Part shown: one piece after another, positions 1 through 9,277 of the stretch | Layout of the letters: each line of letters begins with the position of its first letter | Position numbering within the stretch: position 1 is the first letter of the stretch | The notes under the pieces: generated by a model | Seen by the model: only the letters and a program-made list of their open reading frames with translations | What the model was told of the DNA's origin: nothing | The model's database searches: none | Position numbers and translations under genes: made by a program | Origin: Bacteroides caccae | Lineage (GTDB): Bacteria; Bacteroidota; Bacteroidia; Bacteroidales; Bacteroidaceae | NCBI RefSeq assembly: GCF_002222615.2 | Contig: NZ_CP022412.2 | Coordinates: 3,782,001-3,846,000, forward strand | Direction of reading: 5' to 3' | Length of the DNA stretch: 64,000 nucleotides

Positions 1-663
1 TCCGGGAATTTTTCCGTATATACCTCTTTATTAATCCATGACTCAATCTTGGACCCACCCCAACTGGAACAAATGACACCTACCGGCACATTCAAAACTT
101 TACGCAGATAACTTGCAAAAAAATAGGCAGTGGCACTGAAATCCGCGACATTAGCCGGTGTAGACTCCACCCAAGGAGTTGCCACGCAATCATCTAAAAC
201 AGTCTGACTGCTATTTATTTTAAGCGTAATCATACGAATATTATCGGATGGGAGAGCTGTTGCAATAGCATCACATGAGCCCTCCACCGGTTGTCCCCTA
301 AACCCTTTTACAGGCATTTCCATATTCGACTGTCCCGAACATAACCATACTTCCCCTATCAGAACATTAGTAAGTGTTACCGGTTCTCCGTCGGATATAG
401 TAATGGTATAAGGACCACCGGCAGAAGGTGTCTGTACCTGTATTTTCCACGTACCATCCGATGCGGAAGTGGTTGTATAGTTTTTATTATCCCAAGATGT
501 TCTAACTGTAATTTTTCGAGAACGTGTAGCCCATCCCCACAGATTGACATTGGTATTCTGTTGCAATACCATATCATTTCCAATAATTGCCGGTAGCTTT
601 ACCTTTGCTCCCAAAGGTAAAAGACAAAGCATACCGACAATTATGCATAGTATTTTTTTCATG
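1..663 (-). CDS. Sialate O-acetylesterase (3' end cut by window)
   Basis: Removes O-acetyl groups from sialic acids so that sialidase and lyase can act; probably periplasmic. The first 221 residues are visible. A signal peptide covers about residues 1-19, a beta-sandwich-like N-terminal part follows, and the SGNH-hydrolase block SGQSNM at 109-114 contains the catalytic Ser. A second family block, SSWGGSKIESW, lies near residue 200. The catalytic His/Asp part lies beyond the left edge. The ATG follows the MFS stop by 17 bp, so this is the sixth known gene of the sialic-acid operon. It could act on O-acetylated xylan or other sugars, as the family is broad, but the neighbours favour sialate. 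Confidence 0.88.
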
Positions 664-680
664 ATCTATAGTTTTAAATA

Positions 681-1916
681 TTAATCCTTCATATCAATGG
701 TCTTAGGTCGCAAACATGTGACCAGAATGACCAGCATAATTAATACAAATACTGCCAGAAGCGCAAAATCACGTCCCAAATGTCCGGCATCCGTAGATTC
801 TCCCAGAATACTGGTTATTGCCGCCCCCGCAAATACTCCGCACATATTCATTATACCGTATGCCGTTGCCCTATAACGGGCTGAAACAAACTGGCAAAGA
901 ATCGGCATATTATTTGCGTCGAACATTCCGAATCCCACTCCGAACAAAATTGTTCCCAACACTAATGCGAAAATGGAATGTCCGAATCCGATAAACAATA
1001 AAGAGGGAATGATAAAACCCAACCCCAAAGCTCCCGTATATACCCTTCCTCGTACATTTCTGAGCACCCAACGGTCTGATATATATCCACCGACTAACAC
1101 TCCGAACAGTGACGACAAAGCGATGGAAATAGTAGACATCGGTCCTGCCACGGAAATATCAATAGACAAGCTCTCTGAAAAAAGAGTCGGCAACCAGTTT
1201 TTTGCCGCCCATCCCGGAGTGCCCGGCACACAAAAGTAAAACAGGATAATCCAGAAAAAGACATTAGAAAACAACATAGCCAAGCTCTTCAGAACCGGTA
1301 TCTTCGTCACCTTTTCCTGCATAACAGAGATCGTTCCTCTTTCCTTATCCCGTAAGAAAAAGGCCAGAATGACCCCATATCCTACCCCAATAATACCGAA
1401 CCAGTGGAAGGTACTATGCCAAGAATACATGGCTGCAAAAGTAGCTCCGAAACCACCTATCGCCTGACCTACATAGAGCCCTGTCATATGTATTCCCACT
1501 GCCAACGAACGTGTCTTATCTTGATGAAAATCAGCTATCAAAGACAGAGCGGCGGGCAAATACAATGCCTCACTTATTCCCATAATTCCACGAAGCCAAT
1601 AAAGCTGGTCAAAAGTGGTGGCATACCCCATCAAATATGTCACTCCAGACCATACACACAGGCTGCCTACAATCAACCATTTACGACTCATACGATCACC
1701 GATAATCCCGGAAATGGGACTCATCAACCCATATACCCACAAAAAGACCGCCATCAATCTGCCAAAATTTGCAGCCGACTCCAGTTCACGGACATCTGCC
1801 ATCATCGGAATCCGCATAGTAGAAAGCATTTGTCTATCCATATAGTTGAGTAAAGCAACTCCCCATAGTAATCCGACTATCACCCATGGATATATATTTG
1901 AAGTTTTACTGTTCAT
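681..1916 (-). CDS. nanT: MFS transporter, probable sialic acid permease
   Basis: An inner-membrane permease of the major facilitator superfamily, 411 residues with about 12 hydrophobic helices. The loop after helix 2 carries GDRMSRKW, a version of the MFS loop signature. The sequence resembles the anion:cation symporter branch (hexuronate, galactonate and sialate carriers). It sits 3 bp after the sialidase gene and 17 bp before the esterase, in an operon that holds a lyase and a NanM-like protein. Import of free N-acetylneuraminate is therefore the likely role; the substrate is inferred from context only. The symbol follows the nanT name used for the MFS sialate carrier of Bacteroides. Confidence 0.82.
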   Translation of the reverse strand: MNSKTSNIYPWVIVGLLWGVALLNYMDRQMLSTMRIPMMADVRELESAANFGRLMAVFLWVYGLMSPISGIIGDRMSRKWLIVGSLCVWSGVTYLMGYATTFDQLYWLRGIMGISEALYLPAALSLIADFHQDKTRSLAVGIHMTGLYVGQAIGGFGATFAAMYSWHSTFHWFGIIGVGYGVILAFFLRDKERGTISVMQEKVTKIPVLKSLAMLFSNVFFWIILFYFCVPGTPGWAAKNWLPTLFSESLSIDISVAGPMSTISIALSSLFGVLVGGYISDRWVLRNVRGRVYTGALGLGFIIPSLLFIGFGHSIFALVLGTILFGVGFGMFDANNMPILCQFVSARYRATAYGIMNMCGVFAGAAITSILGESTDAGHLGRDFALLAVFVLIMLVILVTCLRPKTIDMKD

Positions 1917-1919
1917 GGC

Positions 1920-3560
1920 TTACCTGTTTAGAATTTCAGTCAAATCAATTTTAATAAAAGCCATATTTGCCTGACTGCTTTCATATAATATCCCTATTGA
2001 ATTTTCATCTATTGACGTGATACTGGAATAACCGGCACTACGATACTGGTCAAACAAAATCCAGTATTTCTCAGGCCATGTCATTCCATCGTCAAAACTA
2101 ACTTTCAAAGTCAACTTATCCCGTGTCTCATAATCGCTGGGATTGGCAAATAATAATATGCTTCTCTTTTCTCCACCGACAGTATAATCATGACGATGCA
2201 AACTTGCCATACACGTCGGTTCCACCAATGCTTTCCGTGATGTAGAGTGCTCTGTCCATGTCTCACCCAAGTCTGTTGTCGTACAAATTCTCCGGCCATT
2301 TACTTCTTTATTACCCCGGTTTCTATTATCACGCATATTCAGCATCACCGTACCGTCACTTAATTGTGCTGCATTACATTCCGTCACATTCAAATATGCC
2401 GGATTACTGGTCATCCAAGTTTTTCCATGGTCTTTACTATATGTAATATTGGAAAATGCGGTTCCTTTCTCATCACGTCCCTGCGTAGGAAAAACCAAAG
2501 TACCGTCTGCCAATGTAATCCCTTGTCCGGGAGCCGGAGCAAACAACCACCATTCAGGGCGTTTAGTCTTACCTGTTATATTATCAGGAAAACTCCATGT
2601 CAGTCCGTCGTCCGTACTTTTAGTTATCAGAAATTGACAGGTTTCTTTCAAACCGATTCCTGGTTGCGATCCTTTCTTCCTCCACTGGTGTATCCAGTAA
2701 GTACTATTTTCATTCAAGCCCTCTATCCACTTGCCATTGTCATCCAATGCACCATGCATCCACAATCCGGCTATATAAATGTCATTTGTATTTTTATCCA
2801 CAAGGATACAAGCATCACTCACTCCATTAAACTTTTGCGGCAAACCTCCCCATTCTCCCATATCCAATACCGTTTGAATGGGTTGCCACGTCAGTCCTTT
2901 ATCAAAGCTACGATGAAGAGCGATATCTATGTTCCCCTGCAAATCACGAGTCAAATCATAGCGGGCATCAAATATAGCCAACAACGTTCCGTTGTTACTG
3001 GTAGCCAGTCCAGGAATACGTGATGAAACGATACCATCCTGTCCCTTCTGTCTTAACGCCATTCCCACTCTCAAGGGGACAACATCCTTATTCGAAACTT
3101 TCAGCTCTCCCCGGCTCGTTTTTATCCGGCTACAATTCACACTAATACGATGTGTCAGTGAAACCGTATCTTTCAATGTCACTGCTACCCAGAAAGACAA
3201 GGAATCATCTTTCACTTGTATATTATCTGTAAAAGAAATTTTCCGTTCAGCAGGTACCGGTCTACATATCAGACGGGATTCATCTATCAGCCCGTTTTTA
3301 TGAGTTCCGTACACTGCAACAGAAACAATATCAGACAAATCCGTACTTCCCTGCAAATCAACATCAATTTGCCGAATGGTATAAGGACTGTTGTCTGTTT
3401 GAATCAAAGTTGCCTTAATAGTCGGATTAATCTGCTTCTTGACTAAAACAGGGATAACAGGTCTTTCCAGTTCCAACCTTATATCTTTACCTAAAGATAT
3501 ATCCGGTATCAATAACAAAATCATCGAAAATATGATAAATATTTTCTTACTTACTTTCAT
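1920..3560 (-). CDS. nanH: Exo-alpha-sialidase (GH33)
   Basis: Cleaves terminal sialic acids from host glycans, exported to the periplasm or surface. A signal peptide covers about residues 1-24. An N-terminal beta-rich domain (about 25-165) precedes the six-bladed propeller. Seen in the propeller: the RIP motif at 181-183 with the first arginine; five Asp boxes near 218, 315, 375, 428 and 488 (for example STDDGLTW); Glu near 394; arginines near 410-413; Tyr 511 in AGYSSIT. These match the GH33 arginine triad and Tyr/Glu nucleophile pair. The 546-residue length fits Bacteroides sialidases with an N-terminal domain. It lies 118 bp downstream of the lyase and 3 bp upstream of the permease. Confidence 0.93.
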   Translation of the reverse strand: MKVSKKIFIIFSMILLLIPDISLGKDIRLELERPVIPVLVKKQINPTIKATLIQTDNSPYTIRQIDVDLQGSTDLSDIVSVAVYGTHKNGLIDESRLICRPVPAERKISFTDNIQVKDDSLSFWVAVTLKDTVSLTHRISVNCSRIKTSRGELKVSNKDVVPLRVGMALRQKGQDGIVSSRIPGLATSNNGTLLAIFDARYDLTRDLQGNIDIALHRSFDKGLTWQPIQTVLDMGEWGGLPQKFNGVSDACILVDKNTNDIYIAGLWMHGALDDNGKWIEGLNENSTYWIHQWRKKGSQPGIGLKETCQFLITKSTDDGLTWSFPDNITGKTKRPEWWLFAPAPGQGITLADGTLVFPTQGRDEKGTAFSNITYSKDHGKTWMTSNPAYLNVTECNAAQLSDGTVMLNMRDNRNRGNKEVNGRRICTTTDLGETWTEHSTSRKALVEPTCMASLHRHDYTVGGEKRSILLFANPSDYETRDKLTLKVSFDDGMTWPEKYWILFDQYRSAGYSSITSIDENSIGILYESSQANMAFIKIDLTEILNR

Positions 3561-3596
3561 AGTATCTTTATTTTAGGTAAATTTGAACGCATTTAA

Positions 3597-3662
3597 CTAG
3601 ATTAGGGGGAGATAGACAGAAAGTAAAGTAGCTAAACCCCAGCAATACACTTTTACTGTCAT
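3597..3662 (-). CDS. Possible 21-aa hydrophobic small protein
   Basis: A short frame lies in the 118-bp gap between the lyase and sialidase genes. Its ATG is 17 nt after the lyase stop and is preceded by the purine-rich AAAGAGGAG. The product would be 21 residues, mostly hydrophobic, with one Lys near the start, enough for a single short membrane segment. I recognise no family. It may be a real small membrane peptide, a leader that couples translation to the sialidase, or chance. Only conservation in related genomes would decide. Confidence 0.25.
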   Translation of the reverse strand: MTVKVYCWGLATLLSVYLPLI

Positions 3663-3678
3663 CTCCTCTTTCTTATCA

Positions 3679-4590
3679 TTAAAATTCAAAGAATTTTATC
3701 GCATCCAAATCACCTTTTAGTTTTTCATACTCTTCCGTTGAAAAAGCTTTTATCGGTAACCGGCAACTGCCGCAATCAAGACCTATAAGTTTCATGATAG
3801 CTTTACCACCACGTACGCCGCCACCATATTTAATAATCACTTCCACTGTACGTATCGATTTCATCTGCCAGGCACGTGCTGTTTCCACCTCATTTTTCTT
3901 CATTGATTCGAAAATGGCATGATAGACATTAGGGATATAATTATATGTACTTCCCACACCTGCCACTGCTCCCATAGATAAACCGGCAATCAGAATCTCG
4001 TCAAAGCCATGTAATACTTCAAACTTATGCTGCTCCAAACCGATACAAGCCCCCATCTCCATCAGGTTATTATGAGTAAACTTCGTTCCTACCAAATTTG
4101 GTATTTTCTTCTTGCCTTCTATCAAAAATTTATCTACCGGCAAGTTAACCCCTGTGATTGACGGCATATTATAATAATAGAAAGGCAACTCACTGGCGGC
4201 CCGGCAAATCGGTGCAAAAAAATCGACCAGTTCATCTACCGTTCCCGGCTTGAAAAAAGAAGGTGCTATTGAAGCGATAGCATCAGCTCCAGTTTGTGCC
4301 GCGTGGCTTGCCAGTTCCATTGCGTCTCGTTGACAGTTTGAACCGACATGTGCAATCACTTTAAAACGTTTAGCAGCAGAGGCTACCCATTTTTCAAGAA
4401 CCGCCTTACGCTCGTCAATAGTCAACGAAGAAAATTCACCAGTCGTACCACACACAAATACCCCTTTTACAGGAGTTGATGCTATCCAATCAGCATATTT
4501 ATCAATAACAGATAAATTCACGTCCCCATTTTCATCCATTGGGGTGAAGGTGGCCGCAACCATACCTTCCAGTCTTTCATAATTGTTCAT
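3679..4590 (-). CDS. nanA: N-acetylneuraminate lyase / DapA family aldolase
   Basis: Class I aldolase of the dihydrodipicolinate synthase family, predicted to split N-acetylneuraminate into N-acetylmannosamine and pyruvate in the cytoplasm. The 303 residues include the GTTGE motif of the family, YYYNMPSITG with the conserved Tyr, and VGTKFT with the Lys that forms the Schiff base. A longer frame runs upstream to 4743, but it would overlap the preceding gene by 127 bp and its extra residues match nothing in the family. The ATG at 4590 starts MNNYERLEGM and leaves a 26-bp gap. A DapA role is less likely because the gene sits between a NanM-like protein and a sialidase. Confidence 0.9.
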   Translation of the reverse strand: MNNYERLEGMVAATFTPMDENGDVNLSVIDKYADWIASTPVKGVFVCGTTGEFSSLTIDERKAVLEKWVASAAKRFKVIAHVGSNCQRDAMELASHAAQTGADAIASIAPSFFKPGTVDELVDFFAPICRAASELPFYYYNMPSITGVNLPVDKFLIEGKKKIPNLVGTKFTHNNLMEMGACIGLEQHKFEVLHGFDEILIAGLSMGAVAGVGSTYNYIPNVYHAIFESMKKNEVETARAWQMKSIRTVEVIIKYGGGVRGGKAIMKLIGLDCGSCRLPIKAFSTEEYEKLKGDLDAIKFFEF

Positions 4591-4616
4591 AATGCATTTA
4601 ATTAGATTATTATATT

Positions 4617-5690
4617 TCACTTTCGGAAAGTTCCTTTCAAAATTAACGGTGTCCGTATGCCGGGTTGTATCTCGCCACTTACTACAAATACCTGATTTCC
4701 AATAGAAACAGCATTCGTTGTAACGGGAATAGGGTATGAACAATCGAACAAAGCTACCAAAGCATTCATGTCCGTACTGACCACCCGAAGTTTACGGCTA
4801 AATCCCGGGTGCTTGGGAGATGTCGGCAAAATTTCCTCCACTCCTCCCAGTATCAAAATCTTGTCTTCTCCATAAGGTATGGCCGTACCCGCCATCACCG
4901 GGAAAGAACCGGTCATTTTATTCCATTTCCCAGTACCCGGTTCAAATACATATCCTTCCGTATATTCCGTCATCAACTCATCCGGTGCATAGCTTCTTCC
5001 ACTAAAGAGGTAAAACCGTCCTCTTTGAGCGACGCCTACCGCATAAGAAAGAGAAGGACCATCCCAACCCGGCATTACCTGCCATCCTTGCTCCTTATGA
5101 TGCAAATCAAGCATATAGAAATGATGAGTTGACCGTTCATTTACCATAGACTCCTGCCCCCCAGCAATATAAATGCAATTATCACAAATAGCCCCCGCTG
5201 CATTAGCCAATGGAACCGGTAAAGAAGGATAACTGACAGAATCTATCACAAATGAATCTATTTCTTTTTTTATCAGAAATACTTTATCGCTACACCGCGC
5301 ATGGTCACATCCACCGATACACAATAAACCTTCCGGCAAACTTATTGAAACCCCATAAGCAAGCGGACGGTCAAGGAAATCATCATATACAGTCCATTCC
5401 TCTGTATCCAAGTTGTAGCTATATAAAGTAGCCCACCAAGTCTTAAGACCTCCCTCCCAAGGATACTTATCAGGAAAGTTAGCTCCACCCAACACAAGCA
5501 ACTTGCCTTCCACTATCCCGGAATATGCACCTGCTAATCCGACGTTCTCCGGCATGCCGGCACATCCCGGAAGCAACAATGTATTTTCCCATTGTGCCTC
5601 TATCCTCTTTTCTTCTTTTCTAAAACAAGATGTATTCATTAGCAATAAAATTAAGGATAAACATAAAATTATCAGATGCCGCCTTTTCAT
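4617..5690 (-). CDS. nanM: Kelch-type N-acetylneuraminate epimerase-like lipoprotein
   Basis: A kelch beta-propeller of the cyclically permuted mutarotase / NanM family, expected to convert alpha- to beta-N-acetylneuraminate after sialidase release. Residues 1-22 are a lipoprotein signal with lipobox NTSC (Cys 22). Kelch repeats follow: LVLGGANFPDKYPW, LLCIGGCDHA, CIYIAGGQES, ILILGGVEE. The motif GGANFPD is typical of NanM. Its ATG overlaps the stop of the upstream regulator (ATGA), which points to translational coupling, and the lyase follows after 26 bp. It contains several Cys residues after the lipobox. Enzyme activity is inferred from family and context. Confidence 0.85.
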   Translation of the reverse strand: MKRRHLIILCLSLILLLMNTSCFRKEEKRIEAQWENTLLLPGCAGMPENVGLAGAYSGIVEGKLLVLGGANFPDKYPWEGGLKTWWATLYSYNLDTEEWTVYDDFLDRPLAYGVSISLPEGLLCIGGCDHARCSDKVFLIKKEIDSFVIDSVSYPSLPVPLANAAGAICDNCIYIAGGQESMVNERSTHHFYMLDLHHKEQGWQVMPGWDGPSLSYAVGVAQRGRFYLFSGRSYAPDELMTEYTEGYVFEPGTGKWNKMTGSFPVMAGTAIPYGEDKILILGGVEEILPTSPKHPGFSRKLRVVSTDMNALVALFDCSYPIPVTTNAVSIGNQVFVVSGEIQPGIRTPLILKGTFRK

Positions 5691-6439
5691 ATACCTTCTA
5701 CCTTTTCACTTTCTGCCTTCTCAGCCATCAATTCCTGACTTCGGTTTACCTTGAAAATTTTATAGACCTCAAAATGTCTTTCGATAGCATCCCGGTAACC
5801 CTTCTCGTCCCCTTTCTTGATAAAGTCCAGCAAATCAGCATGAGTAGCTATCCGACCGCTTTTGCTCATTTCTATATTTATAGGTTTCAAATAATCTTTG
5901 AATTTCTCTTTCACATAGACAAGTATAGGATGAATGATTTCCTGAAATTCAGATATGATTTTATTCCCGGTTATTTTATATAGTTTCGTATGAAAAGCCG
6001 ATTCACTAATTAACGCGTATTCGTTATTTTCAAAAACGATTCCCATTTTTACGATTTCGCTCAGTTCCTCAATATCTTTAGGAGTTATCTTACGGAAAAT
6101 ATCAGTTGATATTCCTATTTCAAGTGCAATTCTGAAATCCAACAAATCCAAAATTGTTTCTTCACTTAAAACACGGGGATCTATCACTCTTTTCATTCCT
6201 CCCAAAATGGAAGGCTCTGTCAGAACCATCCCCTTACGAGGACGTGCGTGAATCAACCCCATCATCTTCAGACGGCTCAGTGCCTCTCTGACAACACTCC
6301 TTGCAACTCCCAGTTCTGCAGCCAGACTATTCTCATTAGGAATAGAATCCCCGCGTCCTAAATCATTCTTTTTGAAATAGGTAAGCAGGCTGTCTTCTAC
6401 CTGATCAATTAACGTTGTTTGATTGATTTCTATCTTCAT
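5687..6439 (-). CDS. GntR/FadR-family regulator of the sialic-acid operon
   Basis: A DNA-binding regulator of 250 residues. The N-terminal winged helix (about 10-75) contains NSLAAELGVARSVVREALSRL, the GntR recognition helix region. The rest is an all-helical FCD ligand-binding domain. It is the first gene of the sialic-acid operon and overlaps the next gene by 4 bp. The perfect palindrome at 6457-6489, 18 bp before its ATG, holds TTGTCCGACAA, which fits the FadR-type core TnGTnnnACnA. It is therefore probably an autoregulated repressor released by a sialic-acid intermediate, like NanR of enterobacteria in role. The ligand is inferred. Confidence 0.88.
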   Translation of the reverse strand: MKIEINQTTLIDQVEDSLLTYFKKNDLGRGDSIPNENSLAAELGVARSVVREALSRLKMMGLIHARPRKGMVLTEPSILGGMKRVIDPRVLSEETILDLLDFRIALEIGISTDIFRKITPKDIEELSEIVKMGIVFENNEYALISESAFHTKLYKITGNKIISEFQEIIHPILVYVKEKFKDYLKPINIEMSKSGRIATHADLLDFIKKGDEKGYRDAIERHFEVYKIFKVNRSQELMAEKAESEKVEGI

Positions 6440-6456
6440 ATCATTAGATTTTTATT

Positions 6457-6489
6457 ATTTGTATTATTTGTCCGACAAATAATACAAAT
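6457..6489. promoter_or_regulatory. 33-bp perfect palindrome, GntR-type operator
   Basis: Two 16-bp arms match perfectly around one central base. The left arm reads ATTTGTATTATTTGTC. The centre TTGTCCGACAA fits the FadR-subfamily operator pattern TnGTnnnACnA. It lies 18-50 bp upstream of the regulator start, so it is placed to block transcription of the whole operon. Confidence 0.85.
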
Positions 6490-6636
6490 GCAATATTAAG
6501 AGATTTTTTTTAGAATGCAAGAAGAAAACAATAGAAAAATAAGCATATGTGTTGAAAAACATACTTTAGAACACAAACGAAAAAGAATTAGGAAATTAGA
6601 TATACTTGTGAAAAATAGAAGGAAACTAAAAAGCAT

Positions 6637-6705
6637 AAAAAAAGGCTATCTATCCCAGACAGCCAATCTTTTTGTTAACCTTAAATCTAATACTATGAAA
6701 AACAC
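6637..6705 (-). ncRNA. Short terminated leader or small RNA
   Basis: A strong promoter (6710-6740, minus) fires into a 65-70-nt transcript that ends in a hairpin, GGCTGTCT/AGATAGCC on the minus strand (6644-6664), followed by seven U residues (6637-6643). No frame of note lies inside. It is about 200 nt upstream of the sialic-acid regulator on the same strand, so it may be an attenuated leader of that operon or a free-standing small RNA. The start point is estimated from the promoter. Confidence 0.6.
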
Positions 6706-6709
6706 ATTG

Positions 6710-6740
6710 CAAAGATACGGACTTTCAGCATATCTCCAAA
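6710..6740 (-). promoter_or_regulatory. Bacteroides housekeeping promoter
   Basis: TTTG at 6740-6737, a 19-nt spacer and TATCTTTG at 6717-6710 match the Bacteroides sigma-ABfr consensus TTTG-N19-TAnnTTTG exactly. It drives the short RNA at 6637-6705. Confidence 0.8.
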
Positions 6741-6820
6741 TTTTCGGAGTAAAGCAACGCATCTTATAACATGGTTTAATAAAAGTAATAGTTTCGTTAA
6801 CATTTAACATAAATCAAATT

Positions 6821-6838
6821 GGATATTAACGAATATCC
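6821..6838 (-). terminator. Hairpin after the export operon
   Basis: A perfect 7-bp stem (GGATATT/AATATCC) with a 4-nt loop lies 19 bp after the stop of the last export gene. There is no clear U-run, so it may only protect the transcript end. Confidence 0.35.
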
Positions 6839-6856
6839 TATTGAGTGATTCAGAGA

Positions 6857-9277
6857 TTATTCATATCGTAAAGAGCGGGCAGGTTTGCTCATTATTATCT
6901 TTATGGTCTGGAAAGCTACTGTTATAAATGAGATAAACAACATTAGCAATACAGGCATAATAAAGAACCATGCTTTCAAATCTGTGCGGAAAGCATAATG
7001 GCTCAACCAGGCATTCATACTAAACCAAGCTAGTGGCAAAGCAATAACAACTGCTATCAGAATTAACAGAAAGAATCCCTTAACCAACTGATAGAAGAGT
7101 GTCCAACGGGAAGCCCCAAGAACTTTACGTATCCCCATTTCTTTGGTACGTGTGGAACATGAAAACATGACCAGTACCCAAAGTCCCAAACAGGAAATGA
7201 AAATAGCCAAACCGGTAAAAGCGCCAATCATTACACCAAACACCTCATCCTGACGATACTGGTGGTCGAAGAATTGGTCGAGGAAAAAGTAATCGAAACT
7301 GGAATCCGCAAAATATTGATTCCAAATCTCATGCACCTGTGATACCAATTCACGAGGATCGCCGGAAGTCATTACGATAGAGATATAACGTTGTGGTAAC
7401 CAGGCAATCTTATCTTTATGAATCAACATGATAGGTGTATAATTCTTGTTCAATGCCTGTTGGTGATAATCTTTCACTACTCCGATAATCTGCATCGGGG
7501 CATCAGTACATTCAACGTTCACCAACTCCCCTATAGCCTCATCATTAGATGTAAAGCCCAGGTTACGCACAGCCGTTTCGTTAATCACCAGTTTGTCTAC
7601 ATCATCTCCATAGTCTTCCGAGAAATTTCTTCCGGCCACAACTTGCAATCCATAGGCATCCACATAATCGGGGTCGCAGGCAAGCATCTCATACAGGCGA
7701 TTCTGCTTCAGAGCATCATTGGTACGACGATTGGAAAGGAAAGTCGCTACTTCCTCGCCCGGCACAGCGCCGGAGAAAGTGACTTGATATACCAACGGAA
7801 GACGTGCTATCGTTTTTTTCATAGCTTCCAGTTTCGTATTCAGTCCCTCGGTATGCCCAGGAAATTTGACCACCAATGTCTGATTGGTCTTAACTCCCAA
7901 AGACTGGCTGCGCATAAAACTCAACTGTGCAAAGACAATCAATGTGCCGCACAACAATATCATTGAAGCCATATATTGAATGATAACCAAAACTTTCCGT
8001 GTCCGTTCTCCGGATTTACTATGCAAGAATTTCCCCTTCAACAACATAATTGGTTTCCGATTCAGCAAAGCCAATGCCGGATAATATCCAGAAAGGAATA
8101 TCCCGACGATAAAAACAAGAATCAATAAAATCCACCAATAATCTATCAGCCAAACGGAGAAGGTAACGGTACGGCCTACCAATTGATTAAAGTACGGAAG
8201 AACCAATTCTATCAAGCCAACGGCGAGTACAAAAGCTATCAGGTTCATCACTAATGCTTCAAACAAAAATTGATGAATCAACTGCTTGCGGAAAGCTCCC
8301 ACTACCCGCCTAACTCCCACTTCTTTGGCACGCTCCATTGAACGGGCTACGGTGAGGTTTATATAGTTTATCCAGGCAATAGCCAAAATAGCAATAGCAG
8401 CAAAAATCAAGGCAATCATAGAAGAACGGTTTCCTTTCGTCTCCGCTTCGTATCCTACCTGCGGAGTGAGGTGTATATCTGCCAGAGGGATTAAAGAGAC
8501 TCCCCATGTCTTGTTTTTCAAGGCTTCATCCGTCTTGTACTTTTCCGCCATTACAGGAAATTCTCTCTCTATTTCCGCTTTCCTTTCGGGAGAGTCAAGC
8601 AGGACGTAGGTATAAGCCTCGTGTTTGTACCAATATTCCTGCATATATTTAGGCAGAGATTTATACGAAATCAGAAAACTATAATGTATATGCGAGTTGG
8701 AAGGCATTTCTTTCATCACTCCGGTCACTTCACACGATATCTTGTCGTATGCGCCGGTAAAGATGAATATCTTCCCGATAGGGTCTTCGTCCTTGAAATA
8801 TTTACTGGCAATGCGTTCGGTGATTACCACTTGCCCCGGCATGGAGAGACAGGTTTTCTTATCGCCTTTCAAAAGTTCGAAATCAAAAAGGCGAAAAAAG
8901 CTGGGTTCGGCATACGCTATCTGATTCTCCCGCAAGGTCAGTTCACCGTATTTCACTATTTGTTCCGGCTGGAGTAGGGAGCCGATTCGGGTATAATCCT
9001 CTATTCCGGCAAGGTTCTCTTTCATTGCCGAACCATATCCGAAGGAGCTGCTTGCCCAGTAGTCGGTCAGCACTTCCCCTTCGTGAAACGTACTTTGCAC
9101 ACGGTAGATATGGTCATACTTTGTGTGCATTTTATCAAAGCTGAATTCAAAAGTCACGTAGGTAAGAATCAGCAGTGCCGATGCCATACCAATCGCCAGT
9201 CCGAATATATTAATGAAACTGAACCTTTTCCGTTTCATCAGATTCCGCCAAGCACTATTCCAGTAATTTCCTATCAT
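6857..9277 (-). CDS. MacB-like ABC permease with FtsX domains (second copy)
   Basis: Inner-membrane subunit of an ABC exporter, 806 residues. The order is an N-terminal membrane helix (about 18-40), a MacB-type periplasmic core, a group of three to four helices (about 285-430), a second periplasmic region, and a C-terminal FtsX module containing MGIRKVLGAS, a typical cytoplasmic loop. It overlaps the ATPase gene by 4 bp (ATGA). It is a paralogue of the permease at 10012-12420 with the same layout and shared stretches such as VPGEEVA/VPGVEVA and IHLTPQ. The two probably form a heterodimer around the single ATPase. It is the last gene of the operon. Confidence 0.87.
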   Translation of the reverse strand: MIGNYWNSAWRNLMKRKRFSFINIFGLAIGMASALLILTYVTFEFSFDKMHTKYDHIYRVQSTFHEGEVLTDYWASSSFGYGSAMKENLAGIEDYTRIGSLLQPEQIVKYGELTLRENQIAYAEPSFFRLFDFELLKGDKKTCLSMPGQVVITERIASKYFKDEDPIGKIFIFTGAYDKISCEVTGVMKEMPSNSHIHYSFLISYKSLPKYMQEYWYKHEAYTYVLLDSPERKAEIEREFPVMAEKYKTDEALKNKTWGVSLIPLADIHLTPQVGYEAETKGNRSSMIALIFAAIAILAIAWINYINLTVARSMERAKEVGVRRVVGAFRKQLIHQFLFEALVMNLIAFVLAVGLIELVLPYFNQLVGRTVTFSVWLIDYWWILLILVFIVGIFLSGYYPALALLNRKPIMLLKGKFLHSKSGERTRKVLVIIQYMASMILLCGTLIVFAQLSFMRSQSLGVKTNQTLVVKFPGHTEGLNTKLEAMKKTIARLPLVYQVTFSGAVPGEEVATFLSNRRTNDALKQNRLYEMLACDPDYVDAYGLQVVAGRNFSEDYGDDVDKLVINETAVRNLGFTSNDEAIGELVNVECTDAPMQIIGVVKDYHQQALNKNYTPIMLIHKDKIAWLPQRYISIVMTSGDPRELVSQVHEIWNQYFADSSFDYFFLDQFFDHQYRQDEVFGVMIGAFTGLAIFISCLGLWVLVMFSCSTRTKEMGIRKVLGASRWTLFYQLVKGFFLLILIAVVIALPLAWFSMNAWLSHYAFRTDLKAWFFIMPVLLMLFISFITVAFQTIKIIMSKPARSLRYE

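Noticed and set aside
4591..4743. N-terminal extension of the lyase
   Set aside because: It overlaps the NanM-like gene by 127 bp and resembles no DapA-family N-terminus.
6515..6769. 84-codon plus-strand frame
   Set aside because: It crosses the promoter, RNA and terminator read from the other strand, is Lys/Asn-rich AT sequence and has no family signature.
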